Assembly (NCBI GenBank): GCA_963819175.1 | Contig: CAWFVJ010000024.1 | Location: 62,001 to 126,000 of the forward strand | Reading direction: 5' to 3' | Source of the DNA: CAWBRT01 sp963819175 | GTDB taxonomy: Bacteria > Acidobacteriota > Terriglobia > Terriglobales > Acidobacteriaceae | Length of the DNA stretch: 64,000 nt | Shown: piece by piece, positions 49,129-57,429 of the stretch | Numbering within the stretch: the stretch's first letter is position 1 | Layout of the letters: every line of letters starts with the position of its first letter | Notes under the pieces: model-generated | What the model was told of the DNA's origin: nothing | Database searches by the model: none | Seen by the model: the letters and a program-made list of their open reading frames with translations, nothing else | Made by a program: the position numbers and the translations under genes

Positions 49129-50065
49129 TCAGCGGGCGAGCACGGCGCGGGCAGCCTGAAGGACTGCAATCACAGTTGGATGCCGGGGGATTCGCTCGGC
49201 CGAGAAAGCGTAACACCGATACCTGATACCCGGAACTCGGCCGATTATGGCGACGCCATATTGCTTCCGCAACTCGCGCTCCAGGGGCGACGGAGCGGGA
49301 AAAATTCCGCACCCTGTTTGCCCGAACAATTTCATCAGGATTGAACCATCGAACTCGCCAACGATGACGGGGTCGGAGGCTTTCGGCCTCAAGCCAGCGA
49401 TCGATCGTCCGCCGCAGGTTTGAGTCCGCGCGGGGGAGCAGCATCGGCGCGCCGTCGAGCGAATGCGGGAAGTGCCGCTTTAATGCCGGTGCCTCCGAGG
49501 CGCGCGCAAAAAGCGACAGAGAAGATTCGCCGAGCAGATGCGCGTGCACCTTGATCCGCGATGGCGATGCAGGCGAATCGGATAGGACGAGGTCGAGCGT
49601 CCCGAGCGCAAGCTGCGCCACCAGGTGCTCAAGCGTATCTTCCCGCACGACGATGCGTGCCGGCCAAGCGCCTTTGGCCGGAGCAGCCATGCTGCGTACC
49701 CGCTTGCCAACTCGAAGGGCGGGCTTGAGTATGCGGGCGGCGATCAACTTGGAAATGGTGGAATCCACGCCGGCACGAAACTGGACTGGCTTGGGCGCGG
49801 GCTGTCCATGCGCGGCGTCAATCATCTCGCTCCCAAGGCGGAAGATCTGCTCGGCATAGCCATAGACCGTCTGACCGGTTTCAGTCAGGGCAAGGCCGCG
49901 TCCGGCGCGCGCGAAGAGCTTCCGCCCCAGCGATTCTTCCAGCTCGTGTATCTGAGCACTGATGGTTGGCTGCGCGAGCATGAGCAGTTTGCTGGCCCGG
50001 GCGATGCTGCCCTCCCGGGCAACCACCCAGAAATAGTGCAAATGATGATAGTTGAATCCTTCCAT
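49129..50065 (-). CDS. LysR-family regulator of the NhaR type, frameshifted at 49369
   Basis: The N-terminal helix-turn-helix reads FNYHHLHYFWVVAREGSIARASKLLMLAQPTISAQIHELEE, broken here only by listing; the YHHLHYFWVVAREGS start is typical of NhaR-like proteins. The effector domain continues to WLEAESLRP. Removing one C in the run at 49369-49372 gives RPVIVGEFDGSILMKLFGQT and GIFPAPSPLERELRK and a stop at 49129, for 311 residues. ATG codons at 50077 and 50065 are both possible. In E. coli NhaR responds to sodium; no antiporter is adjacent here, so the regulated gene is unknown. Confidence 0.85.
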
Positions 50066-50241
50066 CCAGGCGATCATACATCGGTTTTTTCGAAGAGTCG
50101 AACGGGTGAATTCCGGGCGAGTGCGACCGCGAAGAATCTATGCATCTGAGGTGAAATGCATAGAGCTTGTTTCATAAATCTATTTCAGGCAAAAACCATG
50201 CATCCCTCGGGGGCTAAACAGGCTGCTGAAAAAGTCGTAGA

Positions 50242-50340
50242 GTGTCATCCTGAGGTCGCGCCGATTTTGCGCGGCCGAAGGATCTGCTTTGCTTTCAGCG
50301 CGCGCAAACAGCAGATCCTTCGCTCTGCTCAGGATGACAC
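50242..50340. repeat. Long inverted repeat, family 4
   Basis: GTGTCATCCTGAG and CTCAGGATGACAC are perfect outer arms. CGAAGGATCTGCTTTGC and AGCAGATCCTTCG are the inner arms, around a GCGCGC-rich loop. As RNA it would form a stem of more than 25 bp. Confidence 0.75.
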
Positions 50341-50395
50341 CCTCAGAGAGTAGTCGTTCCGCAGCCTCTAAGCCCTGTTTTTTCTGCCTCTGGAC

Positions 50396-50424
50396 GGCAT
50401 GGCTAAAGCCATGCCCCTTCAAAG
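50396..50424. repeat. Family 3 hairpin
   Basis: GGCATGGC-TAAA-GCCATGCC is followed by CCTTCAAAG. The tail is shared with the copies at 54008-54062 while the stem differs. Confidence 0.65.
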
Positions 50425-50732
50425 CATCATTTATGAAACGCGCTCATACTTCGCTATGCTCAGGACGACATCCCGAGACGAGCAGGTTCAAAGCGATGAG
50501 AAGACCAATTGTTCATCTCGGTCATCCAATAAGCGCAATTCGGACGTCATAGCTTTCTTAGGTCAATGAGTTGCGTGTTACGCAAGAGCTTCGACAATCC
50601 GGAGTACTATCTCAACCGTGATCTCTCGGTTGCAGTTCAACCGCAGGGTATTGGAGGAAGCAGAGGATGATTCCAATCCCGCTCCGGCTCGCGCGGTCCG
50701 CAAGCGGCAGCGGCAAAGGGTAAGGTGAGCGA

Positions 50733-51266
50733 ATGCTAGTGTACTTTTTGAGACATGCCAGCGCCGGACAGCACCGCGCTAACCCCGCAGCGGACGACAA
50801 ACGGCCACTCGACAAGGAAGGAATCGACGAGTGCCGCGACGTCGGTCGTCTGTTGGGCACACTTGACGTTCAGGTCGACGTGATTATTTCGAGTCCCTTG
50901 AAGCGGGCCACGCAGACGGCCACGCTGGTCGGCAATGAACTCGGCTATGACTCCAAGTTGGTCCTCGATGCGGCGATGAGCCCCAACGCCACGTATGAAG
51001 ACTTTCGCGGACTGCTGCGCCGCCACAGCAAGCTGGATGCGGTGATGGTCGTGGGACACAGACCCTCGATCAGCAGGTTTCTTTCGCTGCTGGTGACGAA
51101 CGGCGCATCCGACAAAGCGGTCGACATGAAGAAAGGTGGCGTGGCCCGCGTAGATTACGACACTCAGCAACCGGTACTCGCCTGGCTGCTGACCCCCAAG
51201 GTTGCGCGCAGCGGTCACTCGGATTCAAAGGCTGCAAGTTCGCGCCCGAAGACGGCGCGGAAATAG
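50733..51266 (+). CDS. sixA: SixA-type phosphohistidine phosphatase
   Basis: SixA dephosphorylates histidine phosphotransfer proteins. The 177-residue histidine-phosphatase fold starts LVYFLRHASAG with catalytic Arg7 and His8. It has SSPLKRATQTA and the second histidine in VMVVGHRPSISRFL (about residue 109). An AAGGTGAG ribosome site precedes the ATG. The C-terminal 20 residues are Ser/Lys/Arg-rich and overlap, in convergent orientation, the last 52 bases of the Ppx/GppA gene. Confidence 0.9.
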   Translation: MLVYFLRHASAGQHRANPAADDKRPLDKEGIDECRDVGRLLGTLDVQVDVIISSPLKRATQTATLVGNELGYDSKLVLDAAMSPNATYEDFRGLLRRHSKLDAVMVVGHRPSISRFLSLLVTNGASDKAVDMKKGGVARVDYDTQQPVLAWLLTPKVARSGHSDSKAASSRPKTARK

Positions 51267-52732
51267 TCGCGCTCGCGGTTCAGCGCCCAGAATTCGAGGT
51301 CCGGAGAGCGTTTCGCGTTCAGCAGTATGACCACGCGGCGAGATTCCACATTGACGCGCACGCCGGTTACGGTGCCGCGCCGGCCCTGCTCAAGCGCCCG
51401 CGCCAAGCGCAGCAACAACACGGCTCGGGGAACGAGCAACTGGTCGGCGGTGGGAAGAACACTCATCGGCCTGCTCTCCGGCGTGGGACGCGAGTTTCCC
51501 ACGTAGCGTGCAATCGAAGCGACGATGTGCCGCTGGCGGATCGTGTACCCAAACATCTCCGAATGCGCGATGGTGTAGTAAGCGTGGCGGTGACGGCCTG
51601 CGCGGTTAATAAACGATCCGATTTCCTGCAACATGGCGGCGGCAGCCAGCCAGTCGGCATACTCATCGGGCAGGTCATGAATCGGCCGAAGCCCGGCGAA
51701 GAGTTCGGCGGCGAGCTCACGGACGCGCCGCGCATAAGGCATGTCAACCGAATAATGCGCCGTCATTTTGGCCAGCGTGTTCTCGCGCTCGGAAGCGATG
51801 CGCTTGCGAACGCCGGGACTGAGGTCGTACTCGGACATCATCTGCGCCAGGATTCCATCGCGCAGGCCGAGCGGCGAGTAACGAAACTGCGGCAGGCGAA
51901 GTCGGGTGAGCAGTTCGGAAAAGACCATGGCTCCGGCAACGATGATTTCAGCTCGCCGCGGCCCGATTCCCTTCAAAGCCCGGCGTTGTTCGACCGTCAA
52001 CTTTTCCAACTGCGCTGTAAGCCCAGCTAGTCCCTTCCGCTGAACTATGTTGCTTCGCTTCTTGGAACGAGCGGACCACATGTCGGCCAACGCCGCAGGC
52101 GTGCCCGATGTCGCCACGGTCAATCGCACGCGCGATGAGGATAGTTCGGGTTCAACACGCCCGACCTCCTCCTCGATAAACGCTTTTAACTGCTGCAGCT
52201 CGCGCTTCTTGGGAGGATCGTGCGGCAGGAAAGTTCGCGTCAGACGAATCGCCCCAAGCGGCAGACTGTAAATCTTCTCGATTTGGCCGCGCAGAGAAGT
52301 GATCAGCTCGCAACTGCCACCGCCCAGATCGATCAGCAACATGCGCCCCGGCGGCAGCCGCGAACCGGAGACGACACCGAGATGAATGAGGCGGCCCTCT
52401 TCCAGTCCGGTGATGATTTCCACTTGCCAGCCGGTCGCTGCATGCACCCAGGCTTTGAAGGCGGCGCCGTTGCTGGCGTCTCGCAGTGCGCTGGTGGCCA
52501 CCACGCGCACGGTTTCCGCGCCATAGGTTTGCACCGCCTTGTGGAAACGGGAGAGGACCTTCACAGTGTGCGCCATGGCGGCCGGATCAAGCGCGCCGAA
52601 TCGAAATACCGATTCCCCCAGGCGGGTAACCTCGCGGTCCTCGTGAACCACCGAGAGGCGATGGTTGACGAGCGCGGCAATCTTCAGTCGAACGGAATTG
52701 GCGCCAATATCGACCGCAGCAAACGTAGCCAT
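51215..52732 (-). CDS. Ppx/GppA exopolyphosphatase-type protein
   Basis: The family hydrolyses polyphosphate or pppGpp. The 505 residues begin with the ASKHA phosphate loop (AAVDIGANSVRLKIA). They contain EEGRLIHLGVVSG, the second loop LLIDLGGGSCELI, and ATSGTPAALADMW in the middle. The C-terminal half (about 310-505) is an HD-like helical extension with DEYADWLAAAAMLQEIGSFIN. The start ATG at 52732 is well supported. Whether the substrate is polyP or pppGpp cannot be told. Its convergent neighbour is sixA. Confidence 0.92.
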   Translation of the reverse strand: MATFAAVDIGANSVRLKIAALVNHRLSVVHEDREVTRLGESVFRFGALDPAAMAHTVKVLSRFHKAVQTYGAETVRVVATSALRDASNGAAFKAWVHAATGWQVEIITGLEEGRLIHLGVVSGSRLPPGRMLLIDLGGGSCELITSLRGQIEKIYSLPLGAIRLTRTFLPHDPPKKRELQQLKAFIEEEVGRVEPELSSSRVRLTVATSGTPAALADMWSARSKKRSNIVQRKGLAGLTAQLEKLTVEQRRALKGIGPRRAEIIVAGAMVFSELLTRLRLPQFRYSPLGLRDGILAQMMSEYDLSPGVRKRIASERENTLAKMTAHYSVDMPYARRVRELAAELFAGLRPIHDLPDEYADWLAAAAMLQEIGSFINRAGRHRHAYYTIAHSEMFGYTIRQRHIVASIARYVGNSRPTPESRPMSVLPTADQLLVPRAVLLLRLARALEQGRRGTVTGVRVNVESRRVVILLNAKRSPDLEFWALNRERDYFRAVFGRELAAFESE

Positions 52733-52824
52733 GATTGTCTATCTATCCGTAAGCACCCACGAAAACAATCCATGTTACCGCAGCGACATACAATTTTTCG
52801 ATGCCGGACCGCACAGAAGAGCAA

Positions 52825-53787
52825 TCAATCGTCGGCGGCGGCCTGGAAACCCGCCGGAGTGACGGCGTGCAATCGAGAAATATCCAGCTCCATCGCGCCT
52901 TCGACATTGCGGTACATGGGGGCAAAGCGCACGTTCCATAGAACCTCGCTTGCCGCGTAGGAGGAACGGCTGTGCACGGTCTGCGCAAATGTGTCGTCAA
53001 TCGCGGTCAGCAAAATGAGAAACTCCGCGCTCGACTCGATAAGCCTCTCCTGCGTCCAGCCAAATAGCGGGCTGTTTTCGTCAATGGGGTGCACCACGGT
53101 CCAATTCAATGGGAAGAAGCTGACGGATTCCCGCTCCAGCGACAGGGAAGTAAAGATGCGCTTAACCTGGCCATCAACGCTTTCGAAACGGCTGAAGACA
53201 ACTTTCGCGTGCAACTCGATCAGTTGATTTTCACGCGCGTTGACGACGCGGAATTCGAAGCCCGTGATGTCATGATAGGGCGCGACGATCGCGTTCTGAG
53301 AGAACACGATGTCGGCCACCGGCCGGGAGAAGCGCGCGAAGACCATGCCGGTGACCAGGGCGAGGCCAAGCAATCCGACCAGCGCCTCGAACGCCACCAT
53401 AAGATTGGCCATCACTCCGACCGGAACGATGTTGCCGTAACCAATCGTGGCAAAAGAGTGAATGCTGAAGAAGAAGTCGCGCACAAAGTCCGAGGTATGG
53501 ATATCACCCAGAAGAGCATCCGGGCCGAGCAGGTAGTAACCGACGGCAAAGACAAGGTTAATCCCGACATAGAAGATCAGCACCATCGAGAAAAATGCCG
53601 GCCAGGACATGGTGAGCAGGCGATGATAACCGGAGACCCTGCGCAGCCACTGCGGGTTCGGCTTGACGACGTTGAACGAACCGTCGCGATTGAGCAGCCG
53701 GAGGCTCGGCTGGTTCGAGACCACCGAGCCAAACCCCAGGTCGCTGCTCTCCTGCTGCGTAAGATATCGATTGCGCTGCTCTGCCAC
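52825..53787 (-). CDS. Inward-rectifier-type potassium channel (KirBac-like)
   Basis: This is a tetrameric inner-membrane potassium channel. Of 320 residues, about 58-87 form helix M1, the pore helix leads into the selectivity filter TIGYG (residues 114-118) in FATIGYGNIVP, and about 126-152 form M2. The remaining 170 residues are the cytoplasmic Kir beta-sandwich (FRVVNARENQLIELHAKVVF, HPIDENSPLFGWTQERL). An N-terminal slide-helix-like segment precedes M1. It stands alone, 92 bases upstream of Ppx/GppA on the same strand. Confidence 0.93.
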   Translation of the reverse strand: MAEQRNRYLTQQESSDLGFGSVVSNQPSLRLLNRDGSFNVVKPNPQWLRRVSGYHRLLTMSWPAFFSMVLIFYVGINLVFAVGYYLLGPDALLGDIHTSDFVRDFFFSIHSFATIGYGNIVPVGVMANLMVAFEALVGLLGLALVTGMVFARFSRPVADIVFSQNAIVAPYHDITGFEFRVVNARENQLIELHAKVVFSRFESVDGQVKRIFTSLSLERESVSFFPLNWTVVHPIDENSPLFGWTQERLIESSAEFLILLTAIDDTFAQTVHSRSSYAASEVLWNVRFAPMYRNVEGAMELDISRLHAVTPAGFQAAADD

Positions 53788-53973
53788 GAGGCACCTCGCT
53801 AACCCGATTCAGGGCGAATGCTACGAGGGTTGGATGATGCCAGGCCGCAAGATGAAGCATGCAACCCGCGCAAAGCAGAGTTCCTGAAGGCGGATCAGCA
53901 ATGCAAAGCGCAGGTCGTGGCTAGTGGTTAGCGCTTACTTCATAAACCGAAATAGAGGAAGCGAATCCCCTCA

Positions 53974-54062
53974 GGGGCTAAAGCCCGTATTCTGGTTGGC
54001 TGCTGACGGACGGGCTGAAGCCCGTCCCCTTCAAAGCGGCTTGAAGCCGCGCCCCTTCAAAG
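53974..54062. repeat. Three family 3 hairpins in tandem
   Basis: GGGGCTAAAGCCCG (53974), GACGGGCTGAAGCCCGTC (54008) and GCGGCTTGAAGCCGC (54036) follow each other. The last two are each followed by the same CCCCTTCAAAG tail. The stems differ but remain paired. Confidence 0.7.
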
Positions 54063-54134
54063 AACTGTTTGAGGAACAGCTGTAGTGCTCTCTAATGCTT
54101 GTTGCGAGATTATTGAGCAGTGAATCGAGCAATG

Positions 54135-54163
54135 AAAAAGGCGCGCCATGGGTGGGCGCGCCC
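54135..54163 (-). terminator. Intrinsic terminator of the D-lactate dehydrogenase gene
   Basis: On the minus strand, GGCGCGCC-CACCCAT-GGCGCGCC is followed by TTTTT. It lies 19 bases after the stop codon at 54182. Confidence 0.85.
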
Positions 54164-54181
54164 TGTTATTACCGGCGAAGT

Positions 54182-57061
54182 TTACGGCTTAGTGGCGAAG
54201 TCGAGCAGGTGGATGAAGGAGCGATAGACCTTACCCGTGGCCCGCGTCATACCGATTTCGCAAGTGCGGCTGCTCGAATAGTGTCCGTCGAAATGGCCTT
54301 CCATTACCTCGGCGGCTTCCGACTTGGTCGCCGACTCCGTCAATTCCGGATACAGGAAGCCGCGGTCGCCGGCAAAGGCGCAGCAACCCGCGTTCTGCGG
54401 CACCGTTACCTGATCGCTACAGGCGGCGGCAACGCTCACCAGCTTATTCGTCAGTCCCATCTTGGTGACCGAGCACACCGGGTGCAGCACCACGGAATGG
54501 ACTTTGCGCGCCACCGTCAGCCGCGGCAGCAGCCGATCGTTGGCGAACTCGATGCTGTCGATGATGCGCAGCTTGTCGAACCGCGCTTGGTTTTCCGTCG
54601 TCAGATACGGCCTTGCCGTTAGCAGTCCGTGGCTGCAGGGGCTGGTGTCAACCACTACCGGGATCGCGCCCTCGCCTGTCCATTTCCAGAAGCTCTCGAT
54701 GGCATGGTTGACCGCTTCATGGTGCGCCTGGTCGAAGCCCTTGGACGAGAACGGCACGCCGCAGCAAACTCCCACCGCGTCTTGCGGAATGTACAGCTTT
54801 ACCCCGGCCCTTTCCGCCACATTGAGCAGCGCGCCCATCAGCGTAACGTCATCGGGTTCGCCCGGCAGGGCGCCCATCACCCGCGAGACGCAGGTGGGGA
54901 AGTAAACCGCCGCTGCCCCGGCAGGCGTCGTCACCGGCAGCTCGCCCTTGCGCGGCCGCGGCATTTCCTTGCTCCAGAGCGGCAGTACCTGGCCGGTCAT
55001 TCCGCGCAGTCCGCGTGTCAGCGTGGCCATCGTCGAATGCCCGAATAGCGACGCGCCCAGATGTCCCAGCGAAAGCCCGAGGCGCGCCAGTCGCTCGGTG
55101 GTGGCGAAGTTGCGCGCAACGCCTATCGCGCGCTTATGTTCCTGCTCGCTGTGCCGGAGCTTGCGAAAATACTTCGTCAGCTTCGATGTGTCGATGCCCA
55201 TCGGACAGTTTGGCGCGCAAAGCCCGTCGACCGCGCAGGTGTCAAGCGCCATGTAGGGGAAGTCGGCATCGAGAGCGGCGTATCCCGCAACGTCGCCGGA
55301 TTCCTTAAGACGTTGCATTTCGCGCCGAACCACAATGCGCTGGCGAGGCGTGAGGGTCAGGTCGCGGCTCGGGCATTTCGGCTCGCAGAATCCGCACTCG
55401 ATACACTTATCGACCTCTGGCTCGATGACAGGCGTTCGCTTCAGATTGGCGATATAAGAATGCCGGTCCGGATTGATGATGACGCCGGGATTCAGCAGGC
55501 CGCGCGGATCCACCGTCTGTTTCAGTTGCTGCATGATCGCGTAGCCTTCATCGCCCCATTCCATAACCACGAATGGAGTCATGTTCCGCCCCGTCCCATG
55601 CTCCGCCTTGAGCGCCGCATCGTATTTCTTGACCGTCAATTGCACCACGTCTTCGAGCAGGCCCGAGTATTTCTCCACTTGCCACTTCTCGTTGAAGCCC
55701 TGCGGCATCATGAAATGGATGTTTCCATCTTTGGCGTGGCTGTAAAGAATGACGTCGTCGTAGTGGTGCTTTTTGAACAGCGCCGTCAGGTCCATCGCCG
55801 CTTCGGCCAGGCGATCGACCGGATATGCCAAGTCCTCGGTGATCATCGTTGTGCCGGTTGCTCGCGCTATGCTCACAGTGGGGAAGAGGCCGGCGCGAAT
55901 CTTCCAGAACTGCGCCTGCTCGGCCGGATCATGAGTGAACGACGGGGGAGCCACGAGCGTCAGATTGGCGATTGCCTCTTGTAACTTCACCTCAAGCAAC
56001 GGACGGTCCTGCTCGTCGGCCACCTGGAATTCCACCAGAATGCCCGCGGCATCGTCGGCCAAGCCCTTGATTACGGGTGGAATGCTGGGAAGGTCCTGGA
56101 TGGCGCGCAGAGAAGCGCGGTCCATCATTTCCAGGGCAGCCGCACCGGCTTCGCGCAAGGGCACAATCGCGGCGGCAGCGGCATGCAGGTTCGGAAACAG
56201 CAGCAGTCCTGTGTACTTCACCCGCAGATCAGGCACCGTGCGTAACACTGCCTCCGCGATGAAGGCCAGCGTTCCCTCCGAGCCAATCAGCACATTGCGG
56301 AAGATATCTACCGGCCGCTCGAAATCGACAAAAGCGTTCAACCCGTAGCCGGTCGTGTTCTTCATCTTGTACTTGGCGCGAATCCGTGCGGCCAGCGGCG
56401 GGTTGCCCTCGATGCGCCGTTTCAACTCCAGCAGCGTGCGCGCCAGCTCCGGCTCTTTCAGCCGGAACTGCTCGTCGGCATCGGGGGCCGCCGTATTAAT
56501 CACGGTTCCCGATGGCAACACGAATGTCAGTGACTCGAGCGTGTGATAAGCATTTTGCGTAACCCCGCAGGACATGCCGCTGGAGTTGTTCGACAAAATG
56601 CCGCCGATCGAGGCAATCGCTACCGAGGCCGGATCAGGGCCGATCTTCTTGCCATAGGGGTACAGCGCGGCGTTGGCCTGGCCGCCGAGCACGCCCGGTT
56701 GCAGGCGGATCTTCTTGCCGCCTTCTTCCACCTTGAAGCCGCGCCAATGGCGGGCCACATCCACCAGCAGGCCATCGCTTACCGTTTGCCCGGAAAGGCT
56801 GGTGCCGCCTCCCCGGAACGTGAGCGGGATGCCGTGCTCCTGGCTGAAACGAAACAACGCCTGGATCTCTTCCACGCCTTGAGGCTGAATCACCGCCTCC
56901 GGGATCAGCCGGTAGAAACTGGCATCGGAGGCAAAGGCGATCACATCAATCGGCCGGTTCAGAATCCGGGCAGGATCAATTGCGGCCGACAGCTTCTGCT
57001 TCAGTTCAGCCGAACTGAGGCCACTATGCGACGTCTTGGCGGGGCGAGCAGCGGTTGCCAT
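54182..57061 (-). CDS. FAD-linked D-lactate-type dehydrogenase with Fe-S and CCG domains
   Basis: The protein probably oxidises D-lactate (or a similar D-2-hydroxy acid) and feeds electrons to the respiratory chain. In 959 residues it joins a GlcD-like FAD-binding domain (IPLTFRGGGTSLSGQTVSDG near 77; ASIGGILSNNSSGM near 150), a C-terminal oxidase domain, and two 4Fe-4S motifs (CIECGFCEPKCPS near 553; CAVDGLCAPNCPM near 607). Two CCG cysteine-rich segments follow (GVCCGVPF, GCCAFAGDRG). HAKDGNIHFMM and AEHGTGRNMTPF mark the active-site region. D-2-hydroxyglutarate or glycolate are alternative substrates. A CRP-like site lies upstream, and cstA is the upstream neighbour's partner region. Confidence 0.9.
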   Translation of the reverse strand: MATAARPAKTSHSGLSSAELKQKLSAAIDPARILNRPIDVIAFASDASFYRLIPEAVIQPQGVEEIQALFRFSQEHGIPLTFRGGGTSLSGQTVSDGLLVDVARHWRGFKVEEGGKKIRLQPGVLGGQANAALYPYGKKIGPDPASVAIASIGGILSNNSSGMSCGVTQNAYHTLESLTFVLPSGTVINTAAPDADEQFRLKEPELARTLLELKRRIEGNPPLAARIRAKYKMKNTTGYGLNAFVDFERPVDIFRNVLIGSEGTLAFIAEAVLRTVPDLRVKYTGLLLFPNLHAAAAAIVPLREAGAAALEMMDRASLRAIQDLPSIPPVIKGLADDAAGILVEFQVADEQDRPLLEVKLQEAIANLTLVAPPSFTHDPAEQAQFWKIRAGLFPTVSIARATGTTMITEDLAYPVDRLAEAAMDLTALFKKHHYDDVILYSHAKDGNIHFMMPQGFNEKWQVEKYSGLLEDVVQLTVKKYDAALKAEHGTGRNMTPFVVMEWGDEGYAIMQQLKQTVDPRGLLNPGVIINPDRHSYIANLKRTPVIEPEVDKCIECGFCEPKCPSRDLTLTPRQRIVVRREMQRLKESGDVAGYAALDADFPYMALDTCAVDGLCAPNCPMGIDTSKLTKYFRKLRHSEQEHKRAIGVARNFATTERLARLGLSLGHLGASLFGHSTMATLTRGLRGMTGQVLPLWSKEMPRPRKGELPVTTPAGAAAVYFPTCVSRVMGALPGEPDDVTLMGALLNVAERAGVKLYIPQDAVGVCCGVPFSSKGFDQAHHEAVNHAIESFWKWTGEGAIPVVVDTSPCSHGLLTARPYLTTENQARFDKLRIIDSIEFANDRLLPRLTVARKVHSVVLHPVCSVTKMGLTNKLVSVAAACSDQVTVPQNAGCCAFAGDRGFLYPELTESATKSEAAEVMEGHFDGHYSSSRTCEIGMTRATGKVYRSFIHLLDFATKP

Positions 57062-57101
57062 GGATAACTCCTGCGTGATCTTCAGACGGAACTCTCAATC
57101 G

Positions 57102-57107
57102 ACTATA
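57102..57107 (-). promoter_or_regulatory. -10 element of the D-lactate dehydrogenase promoter
   Basis: TATAGT on the minus strand (57107-57102) with a poor -35 (CGGCAG). The start near 57095 would leave a 34-base leader. Confidence 0.45.
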
Positions 57108-57147
57108 AGCCAGCTAAGGATTGTCTGCCGGAAACGCACAAGGAGTA

Positions 57148-57163
57148 AGTGACCTCACTCACA
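57148..57163. promoter_or_regulatory. CRP/FNR-like operator before D-lactate dehydrogenase
   Basis: AGTGA-CCTCAC-TCACA matches TGTGA-N6-TCACA at 9 of 10 positions. The centre is about 60.5 bases before the start predicted from TATAGT, again the class I activator geometry seen before malic enzyme. Confidence 0.5.
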
Positions 57164-57295
57164 ATTTCGGGTGACCCATGACACCGGGGCAAAGCGTGGG
57201 ACGGCAGTTCCAGAGCGGTTTTCAGAACAGGGGCAGCCGAGGGCTGTCAATGCCGGGCTTCACGGCGCAGTGGCGGACAGGTCCAAGCGCGAGAA

Positions 57296-57360
57296 AGGTG
57301 CGGCGAGGCTCATGACGAGCGCCCATATGTAGCACCCGCCGCGAGCCTCTGGCCGCACCT
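57296..57360. repeat. Large imperfect hairpin downstream of cstA
   Basis: AGGTGCGGC-GAGGCTC (57296-57311) pairs with GAGCCTC-TG-GCCGCACCT (57343-57360). This gives 16 base pairs with one two-base bulge and a 31-base loop. On the minus strand it is followed by TTTCTC, so it may end the cstA transcript. Confidence 0.65.
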
Positions 57361-57429
57361 CTTATTCAACGTCGCCGCTCAGGATAATGTCAGCAGCAGC
57401 GCATCTTTACGGTCTCTTCAGCCATACCT

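Larger units (their letters stand above)
50066..50732. other. Repeat-rich intergenic region
   Basis: The 667 bases contain ATGCATAGA-type fragments near 50140-50165, a family 4 inverted repeat and a family 3 hairpin. Two AAACA/TTTCATAAAT-type AT-rich stretches flank them. No gene is supported. Confidence 0.5.
53788..54181. other. Intergenic region with family 3 repeats
   Basis: The 394 bases contain a tandem set of family 3 hairpins and the terminator of the downstream leftward gene. No gene is supported. Confidence 0.55.
57062..57429. other. Intergenic region between cstA and D-lactate dehydrogenase
   Basis: The 368 bases contain a CRP-like site with promoter and a large imperfect hairpin, both listed. 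Otherwise nothing is seen. Confidence 0.5.
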
